From Pseudomonas sp. GD03944 (GTDB lineage: Bacteria > Pseudomonadota > Gammaproteobacteria > Pseudomonadales > Pseudomonadaceae): a stretch of 64,000 bases of DNA. This document shows, piece after piece, positions 30,259 to 43,088 of the stretch (position 1 is its first letter; every line of letters starts with the position of its first letter). The position numbers and the translations under genes were made by a program. Where the stretch lies: assembly GCF_029839275.1 (NCBI RefSeq), contig NZ_JAOCAH010000017.1:1-64000 (forward strand), in the 5' to 3' direction. The notes beneath the pieces are model-generated. The model was given only the letters and a program-made list of their open reading frames with translations. It did no database searches and had not been told where the DNA came from.

Positions 30259-31587
30259 ATGGCTAAGCAAGGTGCTCTCTCAGCGCTCAGCAACGGCGGG
30301 TTATCCGAGCTCTGGGCTCGTCTGCGCTTCCTGTTCATGGCGATTATCGTCTATCGGATCGGTGCGCATATCCCAGTTCCAGGTATCAACCCGGATCGTC
30401 TGGCGGAACTGTTTCGACAGAACGAGGGGACCATTCTTAGCTTGTTCAACATGTTTTCCGGTGGTGCGCTGGAGCGCATGAGCATCTTCGCACTGGGGAT
30501 CATGCCGTACATCTCGGCATCGATCATCATGCAGCTCATGACCGCTGTCAGCCCGCAGCTGGAGCAGTTGAAGAAGGAAGGTGAAGCTGGCCGTCGCAAG
30601 ATCAGCCAGTACACCCGCTACGGCACTCTTGTCCTGGCGTTCGTTCAGGCCATCGGCATGTCCGTGGGCCTGGCTAGCCAGGGCGTAGCGTTTTCGGTCG
30701 ATTTCGGCTTCCACTTCGTCGCTGTCACCACCTTCGTGGCTGGCGCGATGTTCATGATGTGGCTGGGCGAGCAAATCACCGAGCGCGGTGTTGGCAACGG
30801 TATTTCGATGCTGATTTTTGCAGGCATCGTAGCCGGTCTGCCGTCGGCAATCGGGCAGTCTTTCGAGTCTGCTCGTCAGGGCGATATCAACATCTTCGCT
30901 CTGATTGCCATCGGTTTGCTGGCAGTAGCGATCATCGGTTTCGTGGTGTTCATCGAGCGTGGCCAGCGTCGTATCGCTGTGCATTACGCCAAGCGTCAGC
31001 AGGGCCGCAAGGTCTTCGCTGCGCAGACCAGCCACTTGCCGTTGAAGGTGAACATGGCGGGGGTTATCCCGGCTATTTTCGCTAGCAGCCTTCTGTTATT
31101 CCCGGCTTCGCTGGGTGCCTGGTTTGGTCAGTCTGAAGGTATGGGCTGGCTGCAGGATATTTCACAGGCTATCGCTCCTGGTCAGCCGTTGAACATTTTG
31201 CTGTTTAGTGCAGGGATCATTTTCTTCTGCTTCTTCTACACAGCGCTGATGTTCAACCCGAAAGACGTAGCGGAAAACCTGAAGAAGTCCGGTGCCTTTA
31301 TTCCGGGTATCCGTCCCGGTGAGCAGTCCGCGCGCTATATCGATGGCGTGTTGACCCGCTTGACCATGTTCGGTGCTCTGTACATGACGGCCGTATGCTT
31401 GTTGCCCCAGTTCCTGGTGGTGGCGGCCAACGTACCGTTCTACCTTGGCGGGACCTCGTTGCTGATCGTGGTAGTGGTTGTGATGGACTTTATGTCGCAA
31501 GTACAATCGCACCTCGTTTCGCACCAGTACGAATCCCTGATGAAGAAAGCCAACCTGAAGGGCTACGGCGGCGGCATGCTCCGCTGA
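30259..31587 (+). CDS. secY: Preprotein translocase subunit SecY
   Basis: Channel of the Sec export machinery in the inner membrane. 442 residues with ten predicted transmembrane helices, a PVPGIN plug/N-terminal segment ([17 protein letters not shown]), the cytoplasmic loop [17 protein letters not shown], and [20 protein letters not shown]. It starts at the base after the rplO stop, with GAGGAA as the ribosome-binding site. 28 bases before rpmJ. Its partner SecE is at 4527. Confidence 0.98.
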
Positions 31588-31615
31588 TGTGTCCATAAGG
31601 TTCGAGGAGTTGGTG

Positions 31616-31732
31616 ATGAAAGTTCGTGCATCGGTGAAAAAGCTGTGCCGTAACTGCAAGATTATTCGCCGTGAAGGTGTCGTGCGAGTAATTTGCAGCG
31701 CGGAACCGCGTCACAAGCAGCGCCAAGGCTGA
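31616..31732 (+). CDS. rpmJ: 50S ribosomal protein L36 (zinc-binding type)
   Basis: 38-residue protein: [20 protein letters not shown] onward. It keeps the full zinc ribbon: C11, C14, C27 and H33. GAGGAG precedes the ATG. This is the zinc-dependent C-plus form; many pseudomonads also carry a zinc-free paralogue under Zur control elsewhere. Last gene of the rpsH unit, as in the E. coli spc operon. Confidence 0.96.
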
Positions 31733-31751
31733 TTGTGGTTGAAGCGTTATA

Positions 31752-31790
31752 AGCCCGGCAGCTAGTGTGCTGCCGGGTTGATTATTTGTT
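31752..31790 (+). terminator. Intrinsic terminator after rpmJ
   Basis: CCCGGCAGC (31754-31762) / GCTGCCGGG (31769-31777), extended by A-T and G-T pairs, 6-base loop, then TTGATTATTTGTTT. The T-tract is mixed, so efficiency is uncertain. The stem end carries the -35 of the next promoter. Confidence 0.7.
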
Positions 31791-31806
31791 TCTACAGCGT
31801 TAGTAT
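31778..31806 (+). promoter_or_regulatory. Promoter of the alpha operon, overlapping the rpmJ terminator
   Basis: TTGATT (31778-31783), 17-bp spacer, TAGTAT (31801-31806, 4 of 6). The -35 is identical to that of the rpsH promoter and again sits at the end of a terminator stem. The leader to rpsM would be about 53 bases. Confidence 0.6.
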
Positions 31807-31865
31807 CTCGCGCCCTATTTCTTGGCTTCCGGGGCGTAGGTAGCTGTCAATTGGAGTTCCACTGA

Positions 31866-32222
31866 ATGGCCCGTATTGCAGGCGTTAACATTCCGGATAA
31901 CAAGCACACTGTTATCTCGCTGACCTACATCTTCGGTGTCGGTCGCACCACTGCACAGAAAATCTGTGCTGCTACCGGTGTAAACCCGGCAGCAAAAATC
32001 AAGGATCTCTCTGACGAGCAGATCGAGCAGCTGCGTGGCGAAGTTGCCAAGGTCAACACCGAAGGTGACCTGCGCCGCGAAGTGAACATGAAAATCAAGC
32101 GTTTGATGGACCTGGGCTGCTACCGCGGTCTGCGTCATCGCCGTGGCCTTCCGGTCCGCGGTCAGCGCACCAAGACCAACGCCCGCACCCGTAAGGGCCC
32201 GCGCAAGCCGATCCGCAAGTAA
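31866..32222 (+). CDS. rpsM: 30S ribosomal protein S13
   Basis: 30S head protein contacting P-site tRNA and L5. 118 residues: ARIAGVNIPDNKHTVISLTY start, GCYRGLRHRRGLPVRGQRTK signature and a basic tail. TTGGAG precedes the ATG. First gene of the alpha operon (S13, S11, S4, alpha, L17). In E. coli S4 represses it through a leader pseudoknot; the leader predicted here is short. Confidence 0.98.
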   Translation: MARIAGVNIPDNKHTVISLTYIFGVGRTTAQKICAATGVNPAAKIKDLSDEQIEQLRGEVAKVNTEGDLRREVNMKIKRLMDLGCYRGLRHRRGLPVRGQRTKTNARTRKGPRKPIRK

Positions 32223-32252
32223 TCGCATTCGCGAATCGACAGGAATTTAGTC

Positions 32253-32642
32253 ATGGCAAAACCTGCTGCTCGTACTCGTAAGAAAATCAAAAAGACGGTG
32301 GTTGATGGCATCGCCCACATCCACGCGTCGTTCAACAACACTATCGTGACCATCACTGACCGCCAGGGCAACGCCCTGTCCTGGGCTACCTCCGGTGGTT
32401 CGGGTTTCCGTGGTTCGCGCAAGAGCACCCCGTTCGCTGCCCAGGTGGCTGCTGAGCGTGCTGGTCAAGCTGCGCTGGAGTACGGTCTGAAGAACCTCGA
32501 CGTGAACGTCAAGGGTCCAGGCCCGGGTCGTGAGTCCGCTGTCCGTGCATTGAACGGCTGCGGTTACAAGATCGCCAGCATCACCGATGTGACGCCAATC
32601 CCGCACAACGGGTGCCGTCCTTCGAAGAAGCGTCGCGTGTAA
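32253..32642 (+). CDS. rpsK: 30S ribosomal protein S11
   Basis: 30S platform protein near the mRNA Shine-Dalgarno duplex. 129 residues: IKKTVVDGIAHIHASFNNTI, GFRGSRKSTPFAAQVAAE and the signature ITDVTPIPHNGCRPSKKRRV. Preceded by CAGGAA. 17 bases before rpsD. Confidence 0.98.
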   Translation: MAKPAARTRKKIKKTVVDGIAHIHASFNNTIVTITDRQGNALSWATSGGSGFRGSRKSTPFAAQVAAERAGQAALEYGLKNLDVNVKGPGPGRESAVRALNGCGYKIASITDVTPIPHNGCRPSKKRRV

Positions 32643-32659
32643 TCAGGAGACAGTGAGAA

Positions 32660-33280
32660 ATGGCTCGTTACATTGGTCCCAAATGCAAACTGTCTCGTCG
32701 TGAAGGCACCGATCTGTTCCTGAAGAGCGGCGTCCGCGCTCTGGAATCGAAGTGCAACATCGAAGCAGCCCCAGGTATCCACGGTCAGCGCCGTAGCCGT
32801 CAGTCCGACTACGGTACTCAGCTGCGTGAGAAGCAAAAAGTTCGTCGTATCTACGGCGTACTCGAGCGTCAGTTCAGCGGTTACTACAAGCAAGCAGCCA
32901 GCCAGAAGGGCGCCACCGGCGAAAACCTCCTGCAACTGCTCGAGTGCCGTCTGGATAACGTGGTGTATCGCATGGGCTTTGGCGCTACTCGTGCCGAATC
33001 CCGTCAGCTCGTTTCGCACAAAGCAATCAGCGTTAACGGCAAGACCGTAAACGTGCCGTCCTACCAGGTCAAAGCTGGTGACGTGGTTGCCGTTCGTGAG
33101 AAATCGAAGAATCAGCTGCGCATCGTTCAGGCTCTTGAACTGTGTGCCCAGCGTGGCCGCGTTGAATGGGTAGAAGTAGATATCGAGAAGAAGTCCGGCG
33201 TCTTCAAAAGCGTTCCGGCTCGTGGCGATCTCTCCGCTGACATCAACGAAAGCCTGATTGTCGAGCTCTACTCCAAGTAA
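32660..33280 (+). CDS. rpsD: 30S ribosomal protein S4
   Basis: Primary 16S rRNA-binding protein; in E. coli it represses the alpha operon and acts in antitermination. 206 residues: MARYIGPKCKLSRREGTDLF, LECRLDNVVYRMGFGATRAE followed by an S4 RNA-binding domain (RQLVSHKAISVNGKTVNVPS). Preceded by CAGGAGA. 22 bases before rpoA. Confidence 0.98.
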   Translation: MARYIGPKCKLSRREGTDLFLKSGVRALESKCNIEAAPGIHGQRRSRQSDYGTQLREKQKVRRIYGVLERQFSGYYKQAASQKGATGENLLQLLECRLDNVVYRMGFGATRAESRQLVSHKAISVNGKTVNVPSYQVKAGDVVAVREKSKNQLRIVQALELCAQRGRVEWVEVDIEKKSGVFKSVPARGDLSADINESLIVELYSK

Positions 33281-33302
33281 GGGCTAGAAAATAGGTGCAT
33301 CC

Positions 33303-34304
33303 ATGCAGATTTCGGTAAATGAGTTCCTGACCCCCCGCCACATTGATGTGCAGGTGGTCAGTCCGACCCGCGCCAAGATCACTCTCGAGCCTCTCGAGCG
33401 TGGTTTCGGCCATACCCTGGGCAACGCGCTGCGTCGCATCCTGTTGTCCTCCATGCCTGGCTGTGCAGTAGTCGAGGCCGAGATTGACGGTGTACTCCAT
33501 GAGTACAGCGCCATCGAAGGTGTTCAGGAAGACGTCATTGAAATCCTGCTCAACCTGAAAGGTCTGGCTGTCAAACTGCACGGTCGTGACGAAGTGACTC
33601 TGACTCTGGCGAAGAAGGGCTCGGGCGTAGTTACCGCTGCCGATATTCAGCTGGATCACGATGTCGAAATCGTCAACGGCGACCACGTAATCGCCAACCT
33701 GGCTTCCACTGGCGCGCTGAACATGAAGCTCACCGTAGCTCGTGGTCGCGGCTATGAGCCAGCAGACGCCCGTCAGAGCGACGAAGACGAAAGCCGCAGC
33801 ATTGGTCGCTTGCAGCTGGATGCTTCGTTCAGCCCGGTCCGTCGTGTGTCCTACGTGGTGGAGAACGCCCGCGTCGAGCAGCGTACCAACCTGGACAAGC
33901 TGGTTATTGACCTGGAAACCAACGGTACCCTGGACCCTGAAGAGGCCATCCGTCGTGCCGCTACCATCCTGCAACAGCAGCTGGCAGCGTTCGTCGACCT
34001 CAAAGGTGACAGTGAGCCAGTGGTAATCGAGCAGGAAGACGAGATCGATCCGATCCTGCTGCGTCCGGTCGATGACCTGGAGCTGACCGTTCGTTCGGCC
34101 AACTGCCTCAAGGCAGAAAACATTTACTACATCGGCGACCTGATTCAGCGTACCGAAGTAGAACTGTTGAAAACGCCGAACCTGGGCAAGAAATCCCTGA
34201 CCGAAATCAAGGATGTTCTGGCTTCTCGCGGTCTGTCCCTCGGTATGCGCCTCGACAACTGGCCGCCGGCAAGTCTGAAGAAAGACGATAAGGCGACTGC
34301 CTGA
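33303..34304 (+). CDS. rpoA: DNA-directed RNA polymerase subunit alpha
   Basis: Assembles RNA polymerase and contacts UP elements and activators. 333 residues: N-terminal dimerisation domain (1-230, with LEPLERGFGHTLGNALRRIL), acidic linker (DSEPVVIEQEDEIDP), and C-terminal domain with R264 in LTVRSANCLKAENIYYIGDL, equivalent to E. coli R265 that contacts the DNA minor groove. Placed between rpsD and rplQ as usual. Confidence 0.99.
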   Translation: MQISVNEFLTPRHIDVQVVSPTRAKITLEPLERGFGHTLGNALRRILLSSMPGCAVVEAEIDGVLHEYSAIEGVQEDVIEILLNLKGLAVKLHGRDEVTLTLAKKGSGVVTAADIQLDHDVEIVNGDHVIANLASTGALNMKLTVARGRGYEPADARQSDEDESRSIGRLQLDASFSPVRRVSYVVENARVEQRTNLDKLVIDLETNGTLDPEEAIRRAATILQQQLAAFVDLKGDSEPVVIEQEDEIDPILLRPVDDLELTVRSANCLKAENIYYIGDLIQRTEVELLKTPNLGKKSLTEIKDVLASRGLSLGMRLDNWPPASLKKDDKATA

Positions 34305-34348
34305 TCGTCATCATCACCGAACGAACAAGTTTGGTAAGGAATTGAACC

Positions 34349-34735
34349 ATGCGTCATCGTAAAAGTGGCCGTCACCTCAGCCGCACCAGCGCCCACCGCA
34401 AGGCCATGTTCCAGAACATGGCGGTTTCGCTGTTCGAGCACGAGCTGATCAAAACTACTCTGCCGAAAGCCAAAGAACTGCGTCGCGTTGCTGAGCCGCT
34501 GATCACTCTGGCTAAAGAAGACAGCGTTGCCAACCGTCGTCTGGCCTTCGACCGTACCCGTTCGAAAGCCATCGTCGGCAAGCTGTTCAACGACCTGGGC
34601 AAGCGCTACGCCACCCGTCAGGGCGGTTACCTGCGTATCCTCAAGTGCGGTTTCCGCGCTGGCGACAATGCTCCGATGGCTTATGTTGAGCTGGTCGACC
34701 GTCCGGTCGGCGGCGCAGTAGAAGCTGCTGAGTAA
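34349..34735 (+). CDS. rplQ: 50S ribosomal protein L17
   Basis: 50S protein near the tunnel exit. 128 residues, starting MRHRKSGRHLSRTSAHRKAM, with the L17 signature around TTLPKAKELRRVAEPLI. Start preceded by AAGGAA. Last gene of the ribosomal block; a strong terminator follows 15 bases later. Confidence 0.98.
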   Translation: MRHRKSGRHLSRTSAHRKAMFQNMAVSLFEHELIKTTLPKAKELRRVAEPLITLAKEDSVANRRLAFDRTRSKAIVGKLFNDLGKRYATRQGGYLRILKCGFRAGDNAPMAYVELVDRPVGGAVEAAE

Positions 34736-34750
34736 GTTGTAGGTTGCAAG

Positions 34751-34777
34751 AAAAACCGGGCTCTGGCCCGGTTTTTT
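34751..34777 (+). terminator. Intrinsic terminator after rplQ
   Basis: Perfect 11-bp stem AAAAACCGGGC (34751-34761) / GCCCGGTTTTT (34766-34776), TCTG loop, T-run to 34777. Closes the ribosomal superoperon. Confidence 0.95.
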
Positions 34778-35014
34778 GCTTTCTGGATTCTGCTTTCTGG
34801 CTCATGCCTCTGCGGCTCGCCTGTCAATCACTCGCACTGCCTATCCGTGGCGGTCACCGCCTCCCTTCCTTGTCGACTGCTTTCCGTAGCGCCTCGTACG
34901 CAGGTGCGACACCACACCGTCACGCCCTTTCCGGCCCCCGCGCTATCTGCGGCTGAAGGTCGATCTTCGAATGATCGCTGCTCGAGCCAATGGCGCGATT
35001 TCTGCCTGTCGATG

Positions 35015-35051
35015 AGAGATATTAACTATCGGTTCGTTTTGCTCAATAAAT
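35015..35051 (+). promoter_or_regulatory. Probable OxyR-binding site upstream of katG
   Basis: AGAGATATTAACTAT (35015-35029) matches 9 of 10 fixed bases of the OxyR motif ATAG-n-T-nnn-A-n-CTAT. A second copy at the expected 7-base spacing (35037-35051) matches only 4 of 10. One strong and one weak half fits many OxyR sites. The TTGGTT -35 candidate directly follows, as expected for an activated promoter. Confidence 0.5.
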
Positions 35052-35133
35052 TGGTTCTGTCAAAGCGCCAGGACTACTCTTTTCCAGTCGCCCGCTCTAG
35101 CTGGCGGGGTCGAGCTGATAAGGAGAGAAGAAT

Positions 35134-35241
35134 TTGAGCCTACGAACTGTTGAACAGTGCAGTAAAGGCAGTCCGGTCAACGATAAACAGTATGTCTTCA
35201 CGGCCTGTTCAGGCCGGGTGCAACGAGCGGCCAATGACTAG
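35134..35241 (+). CDS. Possible 35-residue small ORF in the katG leader
   Basis: TTG-initiated frame with AGGAG (35121-35125) spaced 8 bases from the start, encoding a 35-residue peptide with two cysteines (MSLRTVEQC near the start; FTACSGRVQRAAND at the end). No homologue is recognised. It lies between the predicted katG promoter and katG, so it could be a leader peptide, but it may be chance: the start is TTG and the only support is the ribosome-binding site. Confidence 0.2.
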   Translation: MSLRTVEQCSKGSPVNDKQYVFTACSGRVQRAAND

Positions 35242-35322
35242 CCGCCGCTGATTTTCGCTTGTCGGTGCCCGGTGCTGGAAAGCCTCGGGCGATAGGAAGT
35301 AAACGACCAAAGGTAGAGAGAC

Positions 35323-37518
<2,196 letters not shown>

Positions 37519-37579
37519 AGGTGAATCTCGGGCGTGGGGCCAGCCTCGGCAGGCTCCACGCCCGACGCCTGCTGCGCCG

Positions 37580-37616
37580 AGCACAACGCCTCCCATCGGG
37601 AGGCGTTGTGCTTTTT
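37580..37616 (+). terminator. Intrinsic terminator after katG
   Basis: 15-bp perfect stem AGCACAACGCCTCCC (37580-37594) / GGGAGGCGTTGTGCT (37598-37612), 3-base loop, TTTTT. Separates katG from bfrA. Confidence 0.95.
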
Positions 37617-37682
37617 GCTTGACCGGGCGGGGCAGGGCGCGGAGCATTCACGCTATTCCATGGCACAGGCAAGGACTCAGGC

Positions 37683-38147
37683 ATGAAAGGCCATATCGAA
37701 GTCATCGACTACCTCAAGCACCTGCTCAAGGGTGAACTGGCCGCGCGCGACCAATACTTCATCCACTCGCGTCTCTATGAGGACTGGGGCTTTACCAAGC
37801 TGTACGAGCGCATCAACCACGAGATGGAAGAAGAGACCCAGCACGCCGATGCGCTGCTCAAGCGGATCATCTTCCTCGAGGGTGTTCCGGACATGACGCC
37901 GGACACCTTCGTCTTCGGCCAGACTGTGCCCGAGGCTCTGAAGTTGGACCTAGCGCTGGAGTACGCCGTGCGTGCCGCGCTGAGCAAAGGCATCGAGCTG
38001 TGCGAAAAGCACCAGGACTACCAGTCCCGCGACATCCTGCTGCTGCAACTGAAAGACACCGAAGAGGATCACGCCTACTGGCTGGAAACCCAGCTCCAGC
38101 TGATCGAGAAGCTCGGTGTGGAGAAGTACCTGCAGAGCCAGATGTAA
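37683..38147 (+). CDS. bfrA: Bacterial ferritin-like iron-storage protein (BfrA/FtnA type)
   Basis: 154-residue four-helix ferritin. Ferroxidase-centre ligands are present: E18, E51, H54, E93, E127 and H130. The residue after E51, methionine in haem-binding bacterioferritins (M52), is threonine here (EETQH), so the shell probably carries no haem. This matches the PAO1 BfrA protein, which was later shown to be a haem-free ferritin (FtnA). The neighbouring catalase and peroxide response make sense, since the ferroxidase uses or produces peroxide. Convergent with uvrA across a shared terminator. Confidence 0.93.
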   Translation: MKGHIEVIDYLKHLLKGELAARDQYFIHSRLYEDWGFTKLYERINHEMEEETQHADALLKRIIFLEGVPDMTPDTFVFGQTVPEALKLDLALEYAVRAALSKGIELCEKHQDYQSRDILLLQLKDTEEDHAYWLETQLQLIEKLGVEKYLQSQM

Positions 38148-38160
38148 ACCTGGCTGCAAG

Positions 38161-38187
38161 AAAAAGCCCCGCAGTGCGGGGCTTTTT
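38161..38187. terminator. Bidirectional terminator between bfrA and uvrA
   Basis: 12-bp perfect stem AAAAAGCCCCGC (38161-38172) / GCGGGGCTTTTT (38176-38187), AGT loop. A-run and T-run flank it, so it can end both convergent genes. Confidence 0.95.
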
Positions 38188-38204
38188 CGTTTCCGAGCGG
38201 GTGG

Positions 38205-41039
<2,835 letters not shown>

Positions 41040-41074
41040 AAACAGCGGCCTCGCTTGGCGGGCGGAAACGGTCG

Positions 41075-41104
41075 AGTATACGGCTCGGCCCTGCCCTGCG
41101 GCAA
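41075..41104 (-). promoter_or_regulatory. Predicted uvrA promoter
   Basis: Minus strand: TTGCCG (41104-41099), 18-bp spacer, TATACT (41080-41075, 5 of 6). The predicted start near 41068 gives a leader of about 28 bases. Confidence 0.55.
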
Positions 41105-41172
41105 AGTGCGCGCCTGTGCCACGGGCAGGATGGCTGGTAGAATCGCCGGCCTGTTCGAATAGGACCTATGTA

Positions 41173-42561
41173 ATGCACGATCTGCACAACGAGCGTATGA
41201 GCGCAGGGGAAACCCGCGCCGCCGGTGGCCTGGCGCTGGTCTTCGCCTTCCGCATGCTCGGTATGTTCATGGTCCTGCCGGTCCTGGCGACCTACGGGAT
41301 GGATCTGGCGGGCAGCACGCCTGCCCTGATCGGCCTGGCCATCGGCGCCTACGGCCTGACCCAGGCGGTCCTGCAAATTCCCTTCGGCATGCTGTCCGAC
41401 CGCATCGGCCGACGGCCGGTGATCTACGCCGGCCTGCTGATCTTCGCCGCCGGCAGCGTCCTGGCGGCCAATGCCGACTCGATCTGGGGCGTGATCGCCG
41501 GGCGTGTGCTGCAAGGCGCCGGCGCGATCTCCGCGGCGGTCATGGCGCTGCTGTCCGACCTGACGCGCGAGCAGCACCGCACCAAGGCCATGGCCATGAT
41601 CGGCATGAGCATCGGCCTGTCGTTCGCGGTGGCCATGGTCGTCGGCCCGCTGCTGACCAAGGCGTTCGGCTTGTCCGGGCTGTTCTGGGCCACGGCGGCC
41701 ATGGCGCTGTCGGGCATCCTGATCGTCGCGGGCGTCGTGCCGCGTGAGGCCGGGCCATTGCAGCACCGCGAATCCGGCGTTGCCCGCCAGGCGCTGCTGC
41801 CCACCCTCAAGCACACGGACCTGCTGCGCCTGGACGCCGGCATCCTGGTGCTGCACGCCGTCCTGATGGCCAGTTTCGTGGCCTTGCCACTGGCGCTGGT
41901 CGAGCAGGGTGGGCTGCCCAAGGACGAGCACTGGTGGGTCTACCTGACCGCGCTGCTGATCGGCTTCTTCGGCATGGTGCCGTTCATCATCTACGGCGAG
42001 AAGCGTCGGCAGATGCGCCGCGTGCTGCTGGGGGCGGTGAGCGTGCTGCTGGCCTGCGAGCTGTTCTTCTGGGGCTTCGGCGACAACCTGCGGGCGCTGG
42101 TGCTGGGGACGGTGGTGTTCTTCACCGCCTTCAACCTGCTGGAGGCCTCGCTGCCTTCGCTGATCAGCAAGGTCGCGCCGGCGGGCGGCAAGGGCACGGC
42201 CATGGGGGTCTACTCCACCAGCCAGTTCCTCGGTGCGGCGCTGGGCGGCATCCTCGGCGGCTGGTTGTACCAGCACGTCGGTCTGTCGGGCGTGTTCATC
42301 GGCTGCGCTGTGCTCTGTGCAATTTGGCTGGCCATTGCTGTTACTATGCGTGAACCACCTTACGTGACCAGTCTGCGCCTGCCGCTCGATGCTGCGGCAC
42401 TGGCCGATGTCGGATTGGTCGAGCGTCTTGTGGCGACGCCCGGAGTGGCGGACGCCATGGTGGTGGCTGACGAGGCCGCCATCTACATCAAAGTGGATAC
42501 CCAACAATTGGACCGCACGTCCCTGGAACGCCTGATCAAATCGGCGCCAGCGGCGTGCTGA
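41173..42561 (+). CDS. MFS transporter with C-terminal ferredoxin-like domain (YajR-like)
   Basis: 462 residues. Twelve transmembrane helices are expected from the pattern; the MFS motif A appears as GMLSDRIGRRPV between helices 2 and 3. After the last helix (about residue 390) comes a soluble tail of some 70 residues (REPPYVTSLRLPL to LIKSAPAAC) resembling the YAM domain of E. coli YajR, a proton-driven transporter of unknown substrate. ATG 41173 follows AGGAC; an alternative ATG is at 41197. The TAGAAT at 41138-41143 may be its -10. Sits between uvrA and ssb in other pseudomonads too. Confidence 0.88.
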   Translation: MHDLHNERMSAGETRAAGGLALVFAFRMLGMFMVLPVLATYGMDLAGSTPALIGLAIGAYGLTQAVLQIPFGMLSDRIGRRPVIYAGLLIFAAGSVLAANADSIWGVIAGRVLQGAGAISAAVMALLSDLTREQHRTKAMAMIGMSIGLSFAVAMVVGPLLTKAFGLSGLFWATAAMALSGILIVAGVVPREAGPLQHRESGVARQALLPTLKHTDLLRLDAGILVLHAVLMASFVALPLALVEQGGLPKDEHWWVYLTALLIGFFGMVPFIIYGEKRRQMRRVLLGAVSVLLACELFFWGFGDNLRALVLGTVVFFTAFNLLEASLPSLISKVAPAGGKGTAMGVYSTSQFLGAALGGILGGWLYQHVGLSGVFIGCAVLCAIWLAIAVTMREPPYVTSLRLPLDAAALADVGLVERLVATPGVADAMVVADEAAIYIKVDTQQLDRTSLERLIKSAPAAC

Positions 42562-42578
42562 AAGCCTAGGAGAACGTT

Positions 42579-43067
42579 ATGGCCCGTGGGGTTAACAAAG
42601 TCATTCTGGTCGGCACCTGCGGACAGGACCCGGAAACACGCTACCTGCCGAGCGGCAACGCCGTGACCAACCTGAGCCTCGCCACCAGCGAGCAGTGGAC
42701 CGACAAGCAGACCGGCCAGAAGGTCGAGAAGACCGAGTGGCACCGTGTCTCGCTGTTCGGCAAGGTCGCCGAGATCGCCGGTGAATACCTGCGCAAGGGT
42801 TCCCAGGTCTACATCGAGGGCAAGCTGCAGACCCGCGAGTGGGAAAAGGACGGCATCAAGCGTTACACCACCGAAATCATCGTCGACATGCAGGGCACCA
42901 TGCAGCTGCTGGGCGGCCGCAACAACAACGAAGGCGGCGATTCCGCTCCGCGTCAGCAGCGCCCGGCGCCGCAGCGCGAACAGCAGCAGGCACCCCGCCA
43001 GGCGCCTCAGCAGAAGCCTCAGCCGGCGCAGGATTTCGACAGCTTCGACGACGACATCCCGTTCTGA
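42579..43067 (+). CDS. ssb: Single-stranded DNA-binding protein SSB
   Basis: Tetrameric protein that coats single-stranded DNA and recruits repair and replication partners. 162 residues: OB fold (1-115, ARGVNKVILVGTCGQDPETR to GTMQLLGG), a glutamine/proline-rich linker, and the acidic partner-binding tip DDDIPF. AGGAG precedes the ATG. 17 bases after the MFS gene, so likely cotranscribed or driven from inside it. Confidence 0.98.
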   Translation: MARGVNKVILVGTCGQDPETRYLPSGNAVTNLSLATSEQWTDKQTGQKVEKTEWHRVSLFGKVAEIAGEYLRKGSQVYIEGKLQTREWEKDGIKRYTTEIIVDMQGTMQLLGGRNNNEGGDSAPRQQRPAPQREQQQAPRQAPQQKPQPAQDFDSFDDDIPF

Positions 43068-43088
43068 TCACCGGGTCAGCGCTCTATC

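Larger units (their letters stand above)
34778..35322. other. 545-bp intergenic region upstream of katG
   Basis: No recognisable protein gene. Contents: an OxyR-like half-site near 35015, a weak promoter candidate (TTGGTT 35051-35056, 18 bp, TACTCT 35075-35080), a 35-codon open frame with a good ribosome-binding site (35134-35241; see the separate entry), and a hairpin CGGCCT/AGGCCG (35201-35216) without a T-run. The rest (34778-35010) shows nothing I can name. Confidence 0.5.

Noticed and set aside
35201..35216. Terminator in the katG leader (CGGCCT/AGGCCG)
   Set aside because: No T-run follows and the stem is only six pairs; more likely incidental secondary structure.
41040..41172. LexA (SOS) box upstream of uvrA
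   Set aside because: Searched for CTGT-N8-ACAG in the divergent spacer and found none. Segments such as CTGTGCCACGGGCAGG miss the second half-site.
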